The notes beneath the pieces are model-generated. The model saw only the letters and a program-made list of their open reading frames with translations. It was not told the origin of the DNA and did no database searches. The translations under genes were made by a program, and so were the position numbers. A stretch of DNA of 45,999 nucleotides, taken from a virus. The DNA lies in IMG/VR virus record IMGVR_UViG_3300032282_004665, positions 1-45,999 of that record; one strand, 5' to 3'. The first letter of the stretch is position 1. The number at the start of each line of letters is the position of its first letter. Shown one piece after another: positions 1 to 9,527 of the stretch.

Positions 1-2
1 CT

Positions 3-1454
3 ACAGCATATTCCAATGCAATTATCATTGCAGCCAATGCCACTACTATTACTTCAGGTACTCTTGATACAGCTAGACTTCCAGCTACGGCTAATTTAAC
101 TACAGCATTGAATGTCGGCGCTAATGTAACTCTTAGTACTATTCAATTGTCTATTGGTAATACCACAGTTAATTTATTAGCTAATTCTACTTCAATAATA
201 GGTGGTGCTAATGCTGTATTTAATGTTGTAAATGCATCTTTAATTACTTCTGGTAATACTACAGTTAATTCTACTCTTATAAGTACAACTGCCAATTTGG
301 TAGCTAATGTGATGACTGGCAACGGTGTTAATATCACCAGTGTTAATGCTAGCACAGTTGGTGGTAATACTGCAACTACTCTTAGAGCATATTCAGATAC
401 AATGGCTGCTACAGCATATTCTAATGCAGTAACTTTCTCGGCTATAGCAACTAATATTACTTCTGGTACACTTGATACAGCTAGACTTCCAGCCACAGCT
501 AATCTAACTACAGCATTGAATGTTGGTTCTGTTGTTACTGCCAATACAACAAGTGTTAAAGTTGGCAATGTCACTATCAATTCAACATCTATAATTGGCA
601 ATACTGCAACATTCACAGGTCTTATTACTGCTGGATCTTTTTCTGGTGTTGGATCGGCAATCACTAGTGTTGATGCTAGCACAGTTGGTGGTAATACTGC
701 AACTACTCTTAGAGCATATTCAGATACAATGGCTGCCACGGCTTTTGCTAATGCAGTAGCCAATGCGACAACTTTCTCTGCTATAGCAACTAATATTACT
801 TCAGGCACATTAAACACAGCTAGACTTCCAGCCACAGCAAATCTAACTACAGCATTGAATGTTGGTGCTAATGTATCATTAGATACTGTCCGACTTTTTA
901 TTGGCAATACTACCGTTAATACTTTTATTAATTCTACTAGTATCGCAATTAGTTCAAATTTTATAGCCAATAGTACAGCAGTAGTAACACCAAACACTGT
1001 GACTATTGGCACTGCAACTTATGCTGTAGCTAATGGTAATTTTGGTATAGGTACTAGTACACCAGGCTTTAAATTGGATGTTAATGGTATTGCCAGCATA
1101 TCAGCCGCAATTAGATTAGGTCAAGCAATCATTGAGACATATGCTGCTCCTAGTATATCAGCTGGAACATTAACTATAGATTTAAGTACTGCTACTATAT
1201 TTAATGTAAGTGTTAATGCCAATATTACTACATTTACTATTAGCAATGCTGCTTCTAGTAAAGCTCAAGCATTTACTTTATTTTTAAAAGGAAATGGAAC
1301 CGGATATACGCAGACATGGGGGACTTCTGTTAAGTGGGCAGGCGGGACAGCACCAACGTTAACTACTACTCTCAATAAAACAGACGTAATTACATTTGTT
1401 ACAAATGATGGTGGCACTACTTGGTTTGCATTTGTTGGAGGTCAAAATTTCTAA
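3..1454 (+). CDS. Tail fibre protein, 5'-truncated by window start
   Basis: The reading frame is open from the first bases of the window, so the true start lies upstream. The product is rich in Thr, Ala, Asn and Val and is built of repeated modules: a 'TLDTARLPATANLTTALNVG' unit appears three times (near nt 60, 468 and 807, the third with one or two changes), and a unit starting ASTVGGNTATTLRAY appears twice (near nt 348 and 676). A 'GIGTSTPGFKLDVNG' segment near nt 1044-1090 is typical of the shaft-to-tip junction of environmental phage fibres. The last 100 residues form a predicted beta-rich domain ending in an aromatic segment, a common C-terminus of such fibres. It probably mediates host contact from the tail. 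Its stop overlaps the start of the next gene (TAATG). The family assignment is by composition and module pattern; the receptor cannot be inferred. Confidence 0.75.
   Translation, partial: TAYSNAIIIAANATTITSGTLDTARLPATANLTTALNVGANVTLSTIQLSIGNTTVNLLANSTSIIGGANAVFNVVNASLITSGNTTVNSTLISTTANLVANVMTGNGVNITSVNASTVGGNTATTLRAYSDTMAATAYSNAVTFSAIATNITSGTLDTARLPATANLTTALNVGSVVTANTTSVKVGNVTINSTSIIGNTATFTGLITAGSFSGVGSAITSVDASTVGGNTATTLRAYSDTMAATAFANAVANATTFSAIATNITSGTLNTARLPATANLTTALNVGANVSLDTVRLFIGNTTVNTFINSTSIAISSNFIANSTAVVTPNTVTIGTATYAVANGNFGIGTSTPGFKLDVNGIASISAAIRLGQAIIETYAAPSISAGTLTIDLSTATIFNVSVNANITTFTISNAASSKAQAFTLFLKGNGTGYTQTWGTSVKWAGGTAPTLTTTLNKTDVITFVTNDGGTTWFAFVGGQNF
51..870 (+). repeat. Long in-gene direct repeats of the tail fibre
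   Basis: Two families of near-identical DNA repeats, about 70-90 nt each, are interleaved: family A at about 51-120, 459-531 and 798-870, family B at about 345-432 and 673-759. The period is roughly 330-400 nt, so each module is about 110-135 residues. Conservation at DNA level suggests recent duplication or recombination between modules. Confidence 0.8.
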
Positions 1455-2314
1455 TGGTCATTGGTGTAGCTCGAGCTGGTCTCATTTCTGGCGTAAATAT
1501 ATTTAAATTTAACATTGCGTCTAATCAAATAGATGCTAACTTAAGAACTTTAGCAAACGCTGCAGGTTATTCTGGATATGGAGATGTAGAAGCTACTATT
1601 AATAATGGTGTAGATTTATATGCATCTTCTACTAGTTCATACGGTCTTAATATAGGTTCATTTCCTTCTGGCAGAACTGTAACTTTAATAAACAACGGTT
1701 ACATAAGTGGTGCTGGTGGTGCAGGCGGAACAGCTTGGCGTGATTATGAGTCTGGTTCAACACCTGTAGCACCTACAGCTGGTGGGCCAGCACTATATTG
1801 CGTTACGTCTGGTTTTATACTCAAAATAAATAATGCAAATACTATAAGAGGTGGTGGCGGCGGAGGTGGCTATGGTCCTTTCGGATCCGGCTCTTATTAT
1901 TATGAATATTACGACGCCGCTCAGGGAATACTAGTTCCTGGCTATTACACTGGCGCCGCCGGCGGCGGCGGCGGAGGCGGCGGGCAAGGTACCCAGGGCG
2001 GCGCTGGCGGTGGATTTGGATCATATGGGGGTGCATCTGGTGGCTCGGGTAGCGCTGGCAATTCGAGCAGTGGTGGTGGTGGCGGCGGAGGCGCTCTTAA
2101 TAATGATAATTTTGCGGGCGGCGCTGGCGGCGCTGGAGGATCGTGGGGCAGTTCTGGCAGTTCCGGATTAACACCTCCAGATCCTCAAAATGGATATACA
2201 CCCATAAGTTATTCAACTGGGCCTTCAGCTGGTGGTGCAGGCGGCGCGGCCACTGTTGGTAATAGTTATGTCACATGGTTAGCAACCGGTACGCGTTATG
2301 GTACCATAAGCTAA
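1454..2314 (+). CDS. Glycine-rich tail fibre tip / adhesin-like protein
   Basis: The start is the ATG that overlaps the fibre stop codon (TAATG). An upstream in-frame start at 1421 lies inside the fibre gene and is less likely. The protein has an N-terminal segment of about 80 residues (MVIGVARAGL...) without low complexity, then a long polyglycine region (about residues 85-270) with runs such as GGGGGGG interrupted by Tyr, Ser and Ala. Such polyglycine folds are known in T-even gp38-type adhesins and other receptor-binding phage tips, where loops between glycine helices carry the specificity. Being directly downstream of, and probably coupled to, the fibre gene supports a role as fibre tip or fibre chaperone-adhesin. 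The glycine codons make a local GC peak in an AT-rich genome. The function is inferred from composition and position. Confidence 0.6.
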   Translation: MVIGVARAGLISGVNIFKFNIASNQIDANLRTLANAAGYSGYGDVEATINNGVDLYASSTSSYGLNIGSFPSGRTVTLINNGYISGAGGAGGTAWRDYESGSTPVAPTAGGPALYCVTSGFILKINNANTIRGGGGGGGYGPFGSGSYYYEYYDAAQGILVPGYYTGAAGGGGGGGGQGTQGGAGGGFGSYGGASGGSGSAGNSSSGGGGGGGALNNDNFAGGAGGAGGSWGSSGSSGLTPPDPQNGYTPISYSTGPSAGGAGGAATVGNSYVTWLATGTRYGTIS

Positions 2315-2315
2315 T

Positions 2316-2323
2316 CATAAATA
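2316..2323 (+). promoter_or_regulatory. Late promoter-like box CATAAATA before gp13
   Basis: CATAAATA differs by one base from the T4 late promoter box TATAAATA and lies 20 nt before the gp13 ATG, right after the preceding stop codon. It fits recognition by the encoded gp55-type sigma factor. Confidence 0.5.
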
Positions 2324-2342
2324 ACAGAAAAAGAGAGTACAC

Positions 2343-3326
2343 ATGGCTGTTGCAACTGATAGAGCATCATTTAAAGAGTATTGCCTACGTAGACTTGGCA
2401 AACCTGTTATTGAAATCAATATAGATGATGATCAAATTGATGATCGCATTGATGAAGCTCTTCGTTATTTCTTTGATTATCATTTTGATGGTTCAGACAA
2501 GCAATATTATAAGTATCAAATTCAAGCTAAAAACTACCCATATAATTTAGCAGATGTCGTAGTTGGAAATGGCGGTACTGGATATTCTAATTCAGATACT
2601 ATTGTAATTACACAAGGTTCAGATGTAATTAATTTAAATCCAATTACAAGTGCAACTGGTACTATTCTCTCTGTTCCGGTTGATAGTCTATATACAAATG
2701 GTAATACCTATCATCTATCAACTGATCCAAGTTATACTATAACTACTTCTACTGGTTCGGGTGCAATTCTTCAACCACGTAAAGGTGGATTTATTCCCAT
2801 TCCAGATAATATTATTGGTGTTGTTTCAATGTTTCCCGTTGGTCAAGCATTGAATACTAATAACCTATTCAATATTAGATATCAAATTGCTCTTAATGAT
2901 TTATATACTTTAACATCTGTTTCAATGGTTCCATATTATATGGCATTACAACATGTTCAGTTTTTAGAACAAATGTTAGTAGGACAACAACCTATCAGAT
3001 ATAATCGACATAAAAATGCATGTTATGTTGATATGGACTGGGGTATTGTTAGTCCCGGAGATTTTGTTATTTTAGAAGCATATCAAATAGTAGATCCAAC
3101 TACTTATTCGAAAGTATGGTCTGATCGCTGGCTTCAGCGCTATGCTGCATGTTTAATGAAGCAGCAGTGGGGATGGAATCTCACCAAATTCACTGGTATG
3201 CAATTACCTGGTGGTGTCATGTTCAATGGTGCTAAAATTTTAGATGATGCAACGAACGAGCGAGAAGCTCTAGAAAAAGAAATGATTTATTCATATTCAC
3301 TTCCAGTTACGGATATGATCGGCTAG
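2343..3326 (+). CDS. 13: Neck protein gp13
   Basis: This is the head-completion/neck protein of T4-like phages; with gp14 it forms the collar between the portal and the tail. The N-terminus (FKEYCLRRLGKPVIEINIDD, followed by DQIDDRIDEAL) matches the strongly conserved start of gp13 in environmental T4-like phages. The length of 327 residues is close to T4 gp13 (about 309). Residues about 75-140 (Gly/Ser/Thr-rich, 'GNGGTGYSNSDTI') look like an inserted beta domain. A near-consensus late promoter box lies just upstream and gp14 follows. The start follows an 'aaaaagagag' ribosome-binding sequence. Confidence 0.88.
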   Translation: MAVATDRASFKEYCLRRLGKPVIEINIDDDQIDDRIDEALRYFFDYHFDGSDKQYYKYQIQAKNYPYNLADVVVGNGGTGYSNSDTIVITQGSDVINLNPITSATGTILSVPVDSLYTNGNTYHLSTDPSYTITTSTGSGAILQPRKGGFIPIPDNIIGVVSMFPVGQALNTNNLFNIRYQIALNDLYTLTSVSMVPYYMALQHVQFLEQMLVGQQPIRYNRHKNACYVDMDWGIVSPGDFVILEAYQIVDPTTYSKVWSDRWLQRYAACLMKQQWGWNLTKFTGMQLPGGVMFNGAKILDDATNEREALEKEMIYSYSLPVTDMIG

Positions 3327-3436
3327 AATATATACTTTGTATTAGTGCCTGTCGCGGTATTAAAACCCACAGGCTCTATCATTAAACGCTTCAAGAGCAT
3401 GACAGCACACTATATATATTATCATATTTTTGAATG

Positions 3437-3444
3437 AATAAATA
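3437..3444 (+). promoter_or_regulatory. Late promoter-like box AATAAATA before gp14
   Basis: AATAAATA differs by one base from the T4 late box and is 19 nt before the GTG start of gp14. The 136-nt spacer before it also holds a weak 6-bp hairpin (3347-3352 with 3369-3374) that could slow or end transcription from gp13. Confidence 0.45.
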
Positions 3445-3462
3445 GACAAAAAGGAATATATA

Positions 3463-4188
3463 GTGGCCTCGTCTTTTTTCTTCAATAATTTTCAATCTAG
3501 TCAAGAGCAACTTCTCATTGAGAATTTGATTATTGAAGCCATTAAAATTTATGGTGAAGATGTATATTATATTCCACGTAATATCAATAATTTAGATAAG
3601 CTTTATTATACAGATGATCAATCATCATATGACCGCGCAGTACTTATTGAAATGTATATTAAGTCAATTGATGGTTTTGCTGGTGATGGTAATTTTATGT
3701 CTAAGTTTGGTCTTGAAATAAGAGATCAAGTAATATTTTCAGTTGCACAACGCGTATTTAATGAAGAAGTTTCTGCATATACTGCGGATATTAGACCTAA
3801 TGAAGGAGATCTTATATATTTCCCATTAAATAAGAAGTGTTTTCAGATTAAGTATGTTAATAAACATGAAATGTTTTATCAACTTGGCGCACTGCAAACA
3901 TGGGAAATGACATGCGAATTATTTGAATATTCAAATGAAATCTTTAATACTGGTATAGCAGAAATTGATGCTATACAAGTTAATTTTGATACAAATATTA
4001 TTAGTTGGTCAGTTCTTACAGAAACTGACGAAGCGCTTCTTACTGAAGATAGCGACTATATTGTGTCTGAAAAATATGATCTTGAAGTAATAGATCCTAC
4101 CACAGAGAATAAGACTATACAAGATGAATCAGATGAATTTATTGACTTTTCTGAGAGTGATCCTTTCAGCGAAAACGGTGGATTATAA
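3463..4188 (+). CDS. 14: Neck protein gp14
   Basis: Neck protein that works with gp13 to close the packaged head and accept the tail. The N-terminus 'ASSFFFNNFQSSQEQLLIEN' and the segment with 'GEDVYYIPR' and 'DGNFMSKFGLEIRDQ' are characteristic of gp14. The length of 241 residues is similar to T4 gp14 (256). Translation begins at a GTG preceded by 'aaaaagg'; no ATG is available nearby. The C-terminal 60 residues are acidic and less conserved. Position between gp13 and gp15 confirms the call. Confidence 0.88.
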   Translation: MASSFFFNNFQSSQEQLLIENLIIEAIKIYGEDVYYIPRNINNLDKLYYTDDQSSYDRAVLIEMYIKSIDGFAGDGNFMSKFGLEIRDQVIFSVAQRVFNEEVSAYTADIRPNEGDLIYFPLNKKCFQIKYVNKHEMFYQLGALQTWEMTCELFEYSNEIFNTGIAEIDAIQVNFDTNIISWSVLTETDEALLTEDSDYIVSEKYDLEVIDPTTENKTIQDESDEFIDFSESDPFSENGGL

Positions 4189-4210
4189 AAATGCTAATGA
4201 GTAATAATCA

Positions 4211-5062
4211 ATGAGTATATTGGGTAATCCTCCGTGGTATTTTTCTACTACTAGAAAATACATTACTATGTTTGGTCGTATATTTTCACATATACAGATT
4301 ACTAGAACATTATCTGACGATAGAACTCAACTCATCACCGTGCCTTTGACATATGCGGCCAAAGAAAAGATGATGACACGCATGATATCAGATCCAGCTA
4401 TTGATCGACAGACCGCAATAATACTTCCAGTAATGTCTTTCGAAATGACTGGATTAAAGTATGATGGAAATAGAAAATTACCAACTGTTAATAGATATGC
4501 TGTTATAGATACTACTGACAAAAATAAACTGCAGTATCAATATAATCCAGTTCCATATAATCTTGATATGAAGTTGTATGTGTATGTAAAGAATAATGAG
4601 GATGGCACAAAAATTGTTGAACAAATTTTGCCATTTTTTACTCCTGACTGGACTCTTACTGCGAACTTAGTTCCAGAGCTAAATATCAAGCCAGATATTC
4701 CAATCATTTTAAATAATGTAAGTTTTGATGATACTTACAGCGGCGATTTTAAAGAAAGAAGAGCTATTATTTGGACTCTTGATTTTACATTAAAGGGATA
4801 TTTCTATGGTCCAGTGCGCAAGAGTGCAATTATTAAATTTGCCAATACAAACTTCTATATACCAACTACTAATACTGCTGCGCAAGGTGTAGGAATAACT
4901 GATCCAGCAGAACGCCTTACAATTCAACCAGGATTAACGGTTGATGGAGAACCGACTTCAAATGCTTCTCTTACTGTACCATATGCTGATATTGAAGTAG
5001 ATGATGATTATGGATTTGTTGAAGTAATTACCAACTTAATTAGCGAAGAAGATATTACATAA
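4211..5062 (+). CDS. 15: Tail terminator / sheath stabiliser gp15
   Basis: gp15 caps the finished tail, stabilises the sheath and joins it to the neck. The N-terminal stretch 'GNPPWYFSTTRKYITMFGR' and the following 'HIQITR' are highly typical of this family, as is 'FTPDWTLTANLVPEL' in the middle. The length of 283 residues compares with 272 in T4. The stop overlaps the start of the small terminase gene (TAATG), suggesting translational coupling. No clear Shine-Dalgarno sequence is seen before the ATG. Confidence 0.9.
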   Translation: MSILGNPPWYFSTTRKYITMFGRIFSHIQITRTLSDDRTQLITVPLTYAAKEKMMTRMISDPAIDRQTAIILPVMSFEMTGLKYDGNRKLPTVNRYAVIDTTDKNKLQYQYNPVPYNLDMKLYVYVKNNEDGTKIVEQILPFFTPDWTLTANLVPELNIKPDIPIILNNVSFDDTYSGDFKERRAIIWTLDFTLKGYFYGPVRKSAIIKFANTNFYIPTTNTAAQGVGITDPAERLTIQPGLTVDGEPTSNASLTVPYADIEVDDDYGFVEVITNLISEEDIT

Positions 5063-5517
5063 TGACTGACAATTCAAATAATGATCCCATATCTGCTGCC
5101 ATGAATATGACACCAATGATTCCTGGCGATCAACCTAATCAAGTAATGAAATTGATGGGTGATATTTTTGATGATTCTGCTAAAACAGATTTTACCACTG
5201 CTAGAAATAATATTCTAGAACTTATAAATGCTGGAAAAATATCTTTAGATAATCTTGTAAATCTAGCTTCTCAAGCACAGCATCCACGCATGTATGAAGT
5301 ATTAGCTGGTTTAATTAAGACTCTTGTAGATGCTAATAAAGATCTTTTAGAAATACAAAGTAAAATTAGAGAAATACATAATTCAGATACGCCACATAAT
5401 ACTGATAATAAGATTATTAATAATAATCTATTTGTTGGCTCAACACATGAACTTCAAAAAATGTTGAAAACATTGAGTAATAATGACAGAATTAAAGACA
5501 TACCAAGGCAATCCTAA
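5062..5517 (+). CDS. 16: Terminase small subunit gp16
   Basis: Small terminase subunit that recognises DNA for packaging and stimulates the gp17 motor. It has 151 residues (T4 gp16 is 164), with Asn/Met-rich ends and a central helical region ('FTTARNNILELINAGKISLD', then 'NLVNLASQAQHPRMYEVLAGL') typical of the central oligomerisation helices of T4-like gp16. It overlaps gp15 by one base and its 3' end overlaps the gp17 start by 35 nt, the usual compact arrangement. Confidence 0.85.
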   Translation: MTDNSNNDPISAAMNMTPMIPGDQPNQVMKLMGDIFDDSAKTDFTTARNNILELINAGKISLDNLVNLASQAQHPRMYEVLAGLIKTLVDANKDLLEIQSKIREIHNSDTPHNTDNKIINNNLFVGSTHELQKMLKTLSNNDRIKDIPRQS

Positions 5518-7114
5518 TCTAAAAAGAGCTGATCAAAAAATAGAATGGGATGAGCATACAGTTAAAGAACTGATAAAATGCTCAAATGATCCTGTCTATT
5601 TTGCTGAAACATATATGAAGATAGTATCACTTGATGAAGGTCTTATTAATTTTGATCTTCGTGACTATCAAAAAGATATGATTAGATCAATGAAAGATAA
5701 TCGCTATTGTGCATTTAATCTTTCACGACAAAGCGGTAAGTCTATTACTGTATGTGCTTTTCTTCTTTGGTATATCATATTTAATGAATCTAAAGAAGTA
5801 GCTATTCTTGCAAATAAAGGCGATACTGCTCGTGAAATTTTATCAAGAATTCAATTAGCATATCAGTATCTGCCTAAGTGGTTGCAGCAAGGAACCACCG
5901 TTTGGAATAAAGGTTCTTTTGAATTAGAAAACGGTTCAAAGATTATTGCCACAGCAACTACATCAGATAACGTTCGTGGACATTCTATTTCTATATGTTA
6001 TCTCGATGAGTGCGCATTCATCGATAATTATGATGAATTCTTTGCATCAGTATTTCCGACTATTTCATCTGGATCTGAAACGAAAATTATTATGACTTCT
6101 ACACCACGCGGTCTTAATCATTTTTATAAAACTGTTAAGCTTGCTAAAGAAGGCAAAAATGGTTTTAACGTTATTGAAGTGCCATGGCATAGAGTACCAG
6201 GACGCGATGATAACTGGAAACAAAAAACTCTTGAAGCTCTCAATGGTGATACAGAAAAATTTGATCAAGAATTTAATATTCAGTTTCTTGGATCTTCTGG
6301 CACTCTCATTTCTGGTTGGAAACTACAAGAATTAGTTGATCAAAAGCCTATCATGAAAAATGATGACGGTCTTAAGCAATACAAAACACCAATAAAAGAT
6401 AGACAATATGTTGTTATTGTTGATGTTGCAAGAGGTAAAGGTTTAGATTACTCGGCATTTTCTATCATTGATATTACTTCAATGCCATACGAACAAGTAT
6501 GTACATTTAAAAGTAATAATATATTAGTAGCGGATTATGCTGAAGTTATTTTACAAACAGCTACACTATATAACTCTGCATATATTTTAGTAGAAATAAA
6601 TGATATAGGTGAACAAGCAGCATGGACACTTCAAAATGAATTTGAATATGAGAATTTATTCTGCACAGAAGCCGGAGGTCCTCGCGGTAAAAAGCTGACT
6701 TCTGGATTTGGAACATCTAGTAAAGATTTAGGTATTAGAACTACTAAAGTCGTTAAATCGGTTGGTTGTTCAATGCTTAAAATGTTAATAGAACAGAATC
6801 AACTTATAATAAATGATGCTGATACTATATCAGAATTAACTACATTTTCTAAAAAGAATAATAGTTATGAAGCTGAATCTGGTGCAAATGATGATCTAGT
6901 TATGGGACTAGTATTATTTGGATGGATGACTGGCCAGCAATATTTTAAAGATTTAAATAATATAAATACTCTTATAGAAATTCGAGAAAAAACCAAAGAT
7001 GAAGTCAGTGATGACATACTGCCATTTGGATTTATCAACAATGGTCGCGAAGATTCCGAAATTATTACATCAGATGGCGAACGCTGGATCATTGTAGAAA
7101 ACGATAACCTATAA
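5483..7114 (+). CDS. 17: Terminase large subunit gp17
   Basis: ATP-driven DNA packaging motor with headful nuclease. The N-terminal ATPase domain carries the Walker A motif SRQSGKS (about residues 81-87) and the Walker B 'YLDECAFI' (about residue 172). The C-terminal RNase H-fold nuclease shows the acidic 'IVDVARGKGLDYSAF' segment (about residue 311), 'VEINDIG' (about 371) and 'ANDDLVMG' (about 468), matching the three catalytic acidic positions of T4 gp17. The length of 543 residues is below T4's 610, as in many environmental relatives. The start lies 35 nt inside gp16. Confidence 0.95.
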   Translation: MTELKTYQGNPNLKRADQKIEWDEHTVKELIKCSNDPVYFAETYMKIVSLDEGLINFDLRDYQKDMIRSMKDNRYCAFNLSRQSGKSITVCAFLLWYIIFNESKEVAILANKGDTAREILSRIQLAYQYLPKWLQQGTTVWNKGSFELENGSKIIATATTSDNVRGHSISICYLDECAFIDNYDEFFASVFPTISSGSETKIIMTSTPRGLNHFYKTVKLAKEGKNGFNVIEVPWHRVPGRDDNWKQKTLEALNGDTEKFDQEFNIQFLGSSGTLISGWKLQELVDQKPIMKNDDGLKQYKTPIKDRQYVVIVDVARGKGLDYSAFSIIDITSMPYEQVCTFKSNNILVADYAEVILQTATLYNSAYILVEINDIGEQAAWTLQNEFEYENLFCTEAGGPRGKKLTSGFGTSSKDLGIRTTKVVKSVGCSMLKMLIEQNQLIINDADTISELTTFSKKNNSYEAESGANDDLVMGLVLFGWMTGQQYFKDLNNINTLIEIREKTKDEVSDDILPFGFINNGREDSEIITSDGERWIIVENDNL

Positions 7115-7117
7115 ATA
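7110..7117 (+). promoter_or_regulatory. Late promoter box TATAAATA before gp18
   Basis: Exact T4 late promoter consensus, overlapping the gp17 stop codon and 46 nt before the tail sheath start, which itself has a strong 'aaggaga' ribosome-binding site. It would give high late expression of the sheath. Confidence 0.7.
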
Positions 7118-7162
7118 ATGAAAGAATTAAGATGAGAATTTCTGATCAAGGAGAATAAACAT

Positions 7163-9466
7163 ATGCCATTTCAGTTAAGTGCTGGCGTTAACGTTAGCGA
7201 AATTGACCTAACAACAGTAGTTCCAGCCGTATCGACCTCTGTTGGTGCAATCGCGGGTATCTTTGGTTGGGGTCCAGTAGGACAGAGAGTTGTTATAGAT
7301 CGCGAAACAATTTTAATTAATCGATATGGCAAGCCTACTAATTTAAATGCAGAAACATGGTTTACTGCATCTAACTTTCTTGGTTATTCTAATCAGTTAA
7401 TTGTTGCTCGTACTGCTAATACTTCTGGAGATACACCAAGTCTAGCTTTTACAACATTAGTATCTAATAACGTTTTAGTTGGTGCAACAAACCCCCAAAC
7501 TGCTGGTATTGTTGCTGGAATGTATATATCTCAATCAAATACTACTGGTGTTGCCGCTGGCAATAATATTACTGTTTCATCAGTAAATTCTTCAGCTATT
7601 GTTCTGTCACAGAATGCTACATCAAGTGGAAGTGCTACGTTATATTTTGCTAATCCCAATACAACATATTCAGCTGTTGCCTTAACACCAGGCACATTTG
7701 TAGCAAATCTATCTGGCCAGATAGTAAAAAATCAAAATGCATATACAGCATTAGATGGTACTTTTGATACAGATATTTTATATGTTGCAAAATTTCCAGG
7801 CGGAATTGGAAACTCATTAAGAGTTTCAACATGCGGTTCTGCGAATGCTTATGCTTCTACTCCATCTATTGCTAATACAACATGGGTGCCAGTATTTTCA
7901 ATTAGCATTGGTTCAAATACCGGTGTTATAGCTACTACGGCATCTACACCAAATACTACTTCAAATACTCTTGCTACTAGCATCGCAGCTAATGTATCAG
8001 TTGGTGATGTATTACAAGTTGGAAATGCATCTATTGGAACACAGTATTTAAAAATTACTGGTATTGCAAATGTTGCCAGTAATGCAACATCTTCGTATGT
8101 AACACTTAATTTTGAAGACACATATCGTTTATCTACCGATTATACTTCACTAGTAAATGGTAATACACTTAATCGTTTCTGGGAATATTATAATATAGTA
8201 GATATAGCTCCCGGTCAATCTAACTTTGTAAAGAGTTTTGGTAATACATCTGCAAATGATGAATTGCATATAGTAGTATCTGATGCCGGTGGATTATTTA
8301 CCGGTACACCTGGAACAGTTCTTGAAGTTTATAAGGGATTATCACGTGCCACTGATGCAAAGGGCTCAGATACATCAAGTAATTATTATAAGACTGTAAT
8401 TAATGAGCAATCACAGTATATTTGGTGGGCTAATGATCGATCAGCAGCTGCATCTGCTAATGCAATGAATGTTGCTTCTTCTACAAATGGTACACCACTT
8501 AGAACGCAGTTTGCACTTGGATCTGATGGACATTCGGAATCTAATGTTCCGCTTGCTGTAGTTTCTCAAGGATATGATTTATTTGCTTCTGCAGAAGATA
8601 TTGATGTATCAATTGTAATGCAGGGCAAGGGAATTGGTGGTTCAGTAGCATCTGGTGGACAAACTGTTACTAATTTCCAACTAGCAAATTATATCATTGA
8701 TAATATTACTAACCAGCGTAAAGACTGTGTTGCTGTTATTTCGCCTGATAAGTCAACTGTTGTAAATAATATTGGATATGAAGCAACATCAGTAGTTAAC
8801 TGGAGAAACGTATTGCATGACACATCATATGCAATAATCGATTCTGGTTATAAGTATCAGTATGATCGTCACAATGATATATATCGCTGGATTCCACTAA
8901 ATGGTGATATCGCCGGTCTCTGCGCACGTACAGATCAAACAAATGATGCTTGGTGGTCACCTGCTGGTTTCAATCGTGGACAGATCAAGAATCTAGTAAA
9001 ACTAGCATTTAATCCAACAAAGACTGATCGCGATATTCTTTATAAGAATAGTATTAATCCGGTAGTATCATTTCCTGGTCAAGGTGTGGTTCTATATGGT
9101 GATAAGACTCTACAGGCAAAACCATCTGCGTTTGATAGAATTAATGTAAGAAGACTCTTCATTGTTCTTGAAAAGGCAATTGCAACGGCTGCTAAGTATT
9201 CGCTCTTTGAATTCAATGATGCATTTACACGTAGACAGTTTGTTAATCTAGTAACGCCTTATCTAAGAGATGTACAAGGACGTCGTGGTATCTATGACTT
9301 CAAGGTAGTATGTGATGAGACAAATAATACTGCACAAGTAATTGATACTAATAACTTTGTCGGTGATATCTATATTAAACCAGCTCGTTCGATTAACTTT
9401 ATTCAGCTTAACTTCGTGGCTGTCGGTACCGGTGTTCAGTTTAGCGAAGTGATTGGGGCTTTTTAA
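7163..9466 (+). CDS. 18: Tail sheath protein gp18
   Basis: Contractile tail sheath subunit. The N-terminus with 'SAGVNVSEIDLTTVVPAVS' and 'GAIAGIFGWGPVGQR' is the hallmark of T4-like sheaths. The C-terminal domain includes 'RDVQGRRGIYDFKVVCDETN' and 'IDTNNFVGDIYIKPARSINF', the conserved core that forms the inner sheath layer. The length of 767 residues exceeds T4 gp18 (659); the extra length sits in a Thr/Asn/Ser-rich middle (about residues 85-330), probably surface-exposed variable domains. A strong ribosome-binding site (aaggaga) and an exact late box precede it. Confidence 0.95.
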   Translation: MPFQLSAGVNVSEIDLTTVVPAVSTSVGAIAGIFGWGPVGQRVVIDRETILINRYGKPTNLNAETWFTASNFLGYSNQLIVARTANTSGDTPSLAFTTLVSNNVLVGATNPQTAGIVAGMYISQSNTTGVAAGNNITVSSVNSSAIVLSQNATSSGSATLYFANPNTTYSAVALTPGTFVANLSGQIVKNQNAYTALDGTFDTDILYVAKFPGGIGNSLRVSTCGSANAYASTPSIANTTWVPVFSISIGSNTGVIATTASTPNTTSNTLATSIAANVSVGDVLQVGNASIGTQYLKITGIANVASNATSSYVTLNFEDTYRLSTDYTSLVNGNTLNRFWEYYNIVDIAPGQSNFVKSFGNTSANDELHIVVSDAGGLFTGTPGTVLEVYKGLSRATDAKGSDTSSNYYKTVINEQSQYIWWANDRSAAASANAMNVASSTNGTPLRTQFALGSDGHSESNVPLAVVSQGYDLFASAEDIDVSIVMQGKGIGGSVASGGQTVTNFQLANYIIDNITNQRKDCVAVISPDKSTVVNNIGYEATSVVNWRNVLHDTSYAIIDSGYKYQYDRHNDIYRWIPLNGDIAGLCARTDQTNDAWWSPAGFNRGQIKNLVKLAFNPTKTDRDILYKNSINPVVSFPGQGVVLYGDKTLQAKPSAFDRINVRRLFIVLEKAIATAAKYSLFEFNDAFTRRQFVNLVTPYLRDVQGRRGIYDFKVVCDETNNTAQVIDTNNFVGDIYIKPARSINFIQLNFVAVGTGVQFSEVIGAF

Positions 9467-9495
9467 AGATAATTAAAGTAACATGAACTTGAACA

Positions 9496-9503
9496 GCTAA
9501 ATA
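9496..9503 (+). promoter_or_regulatory. Late promoter-like box GCTAAATA before gp19
   Basis: The sequence shares TAAATA with the T4 late box and sits 25 nt before the tail tube ATG, which has an 'aaggag' ribosome-binding site. It is two bases off consensus, so it is weaker evidence than the exact boxes elsewhere. Confidence 0.35.
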
Positions 9504-9527
9504 AGAAAAAGAATAAGGAGTACATCG

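Noticed and set aside
143-1012. Long open frame on the minus strand across the tail fibre gene
   Set aside because: It is the antisense shadow of the repeated, codon-biased fibre modules; hydrophobic low-complexity translation, no ribosome-binding site, and all neighbours are on the + strand.
3347-3374. Intrinsic terminator between gp13 and gp14
   Set aside because: Only a 6-bp stem with a 16-nt loop and no T-run; too weak to call as a separate terminator.
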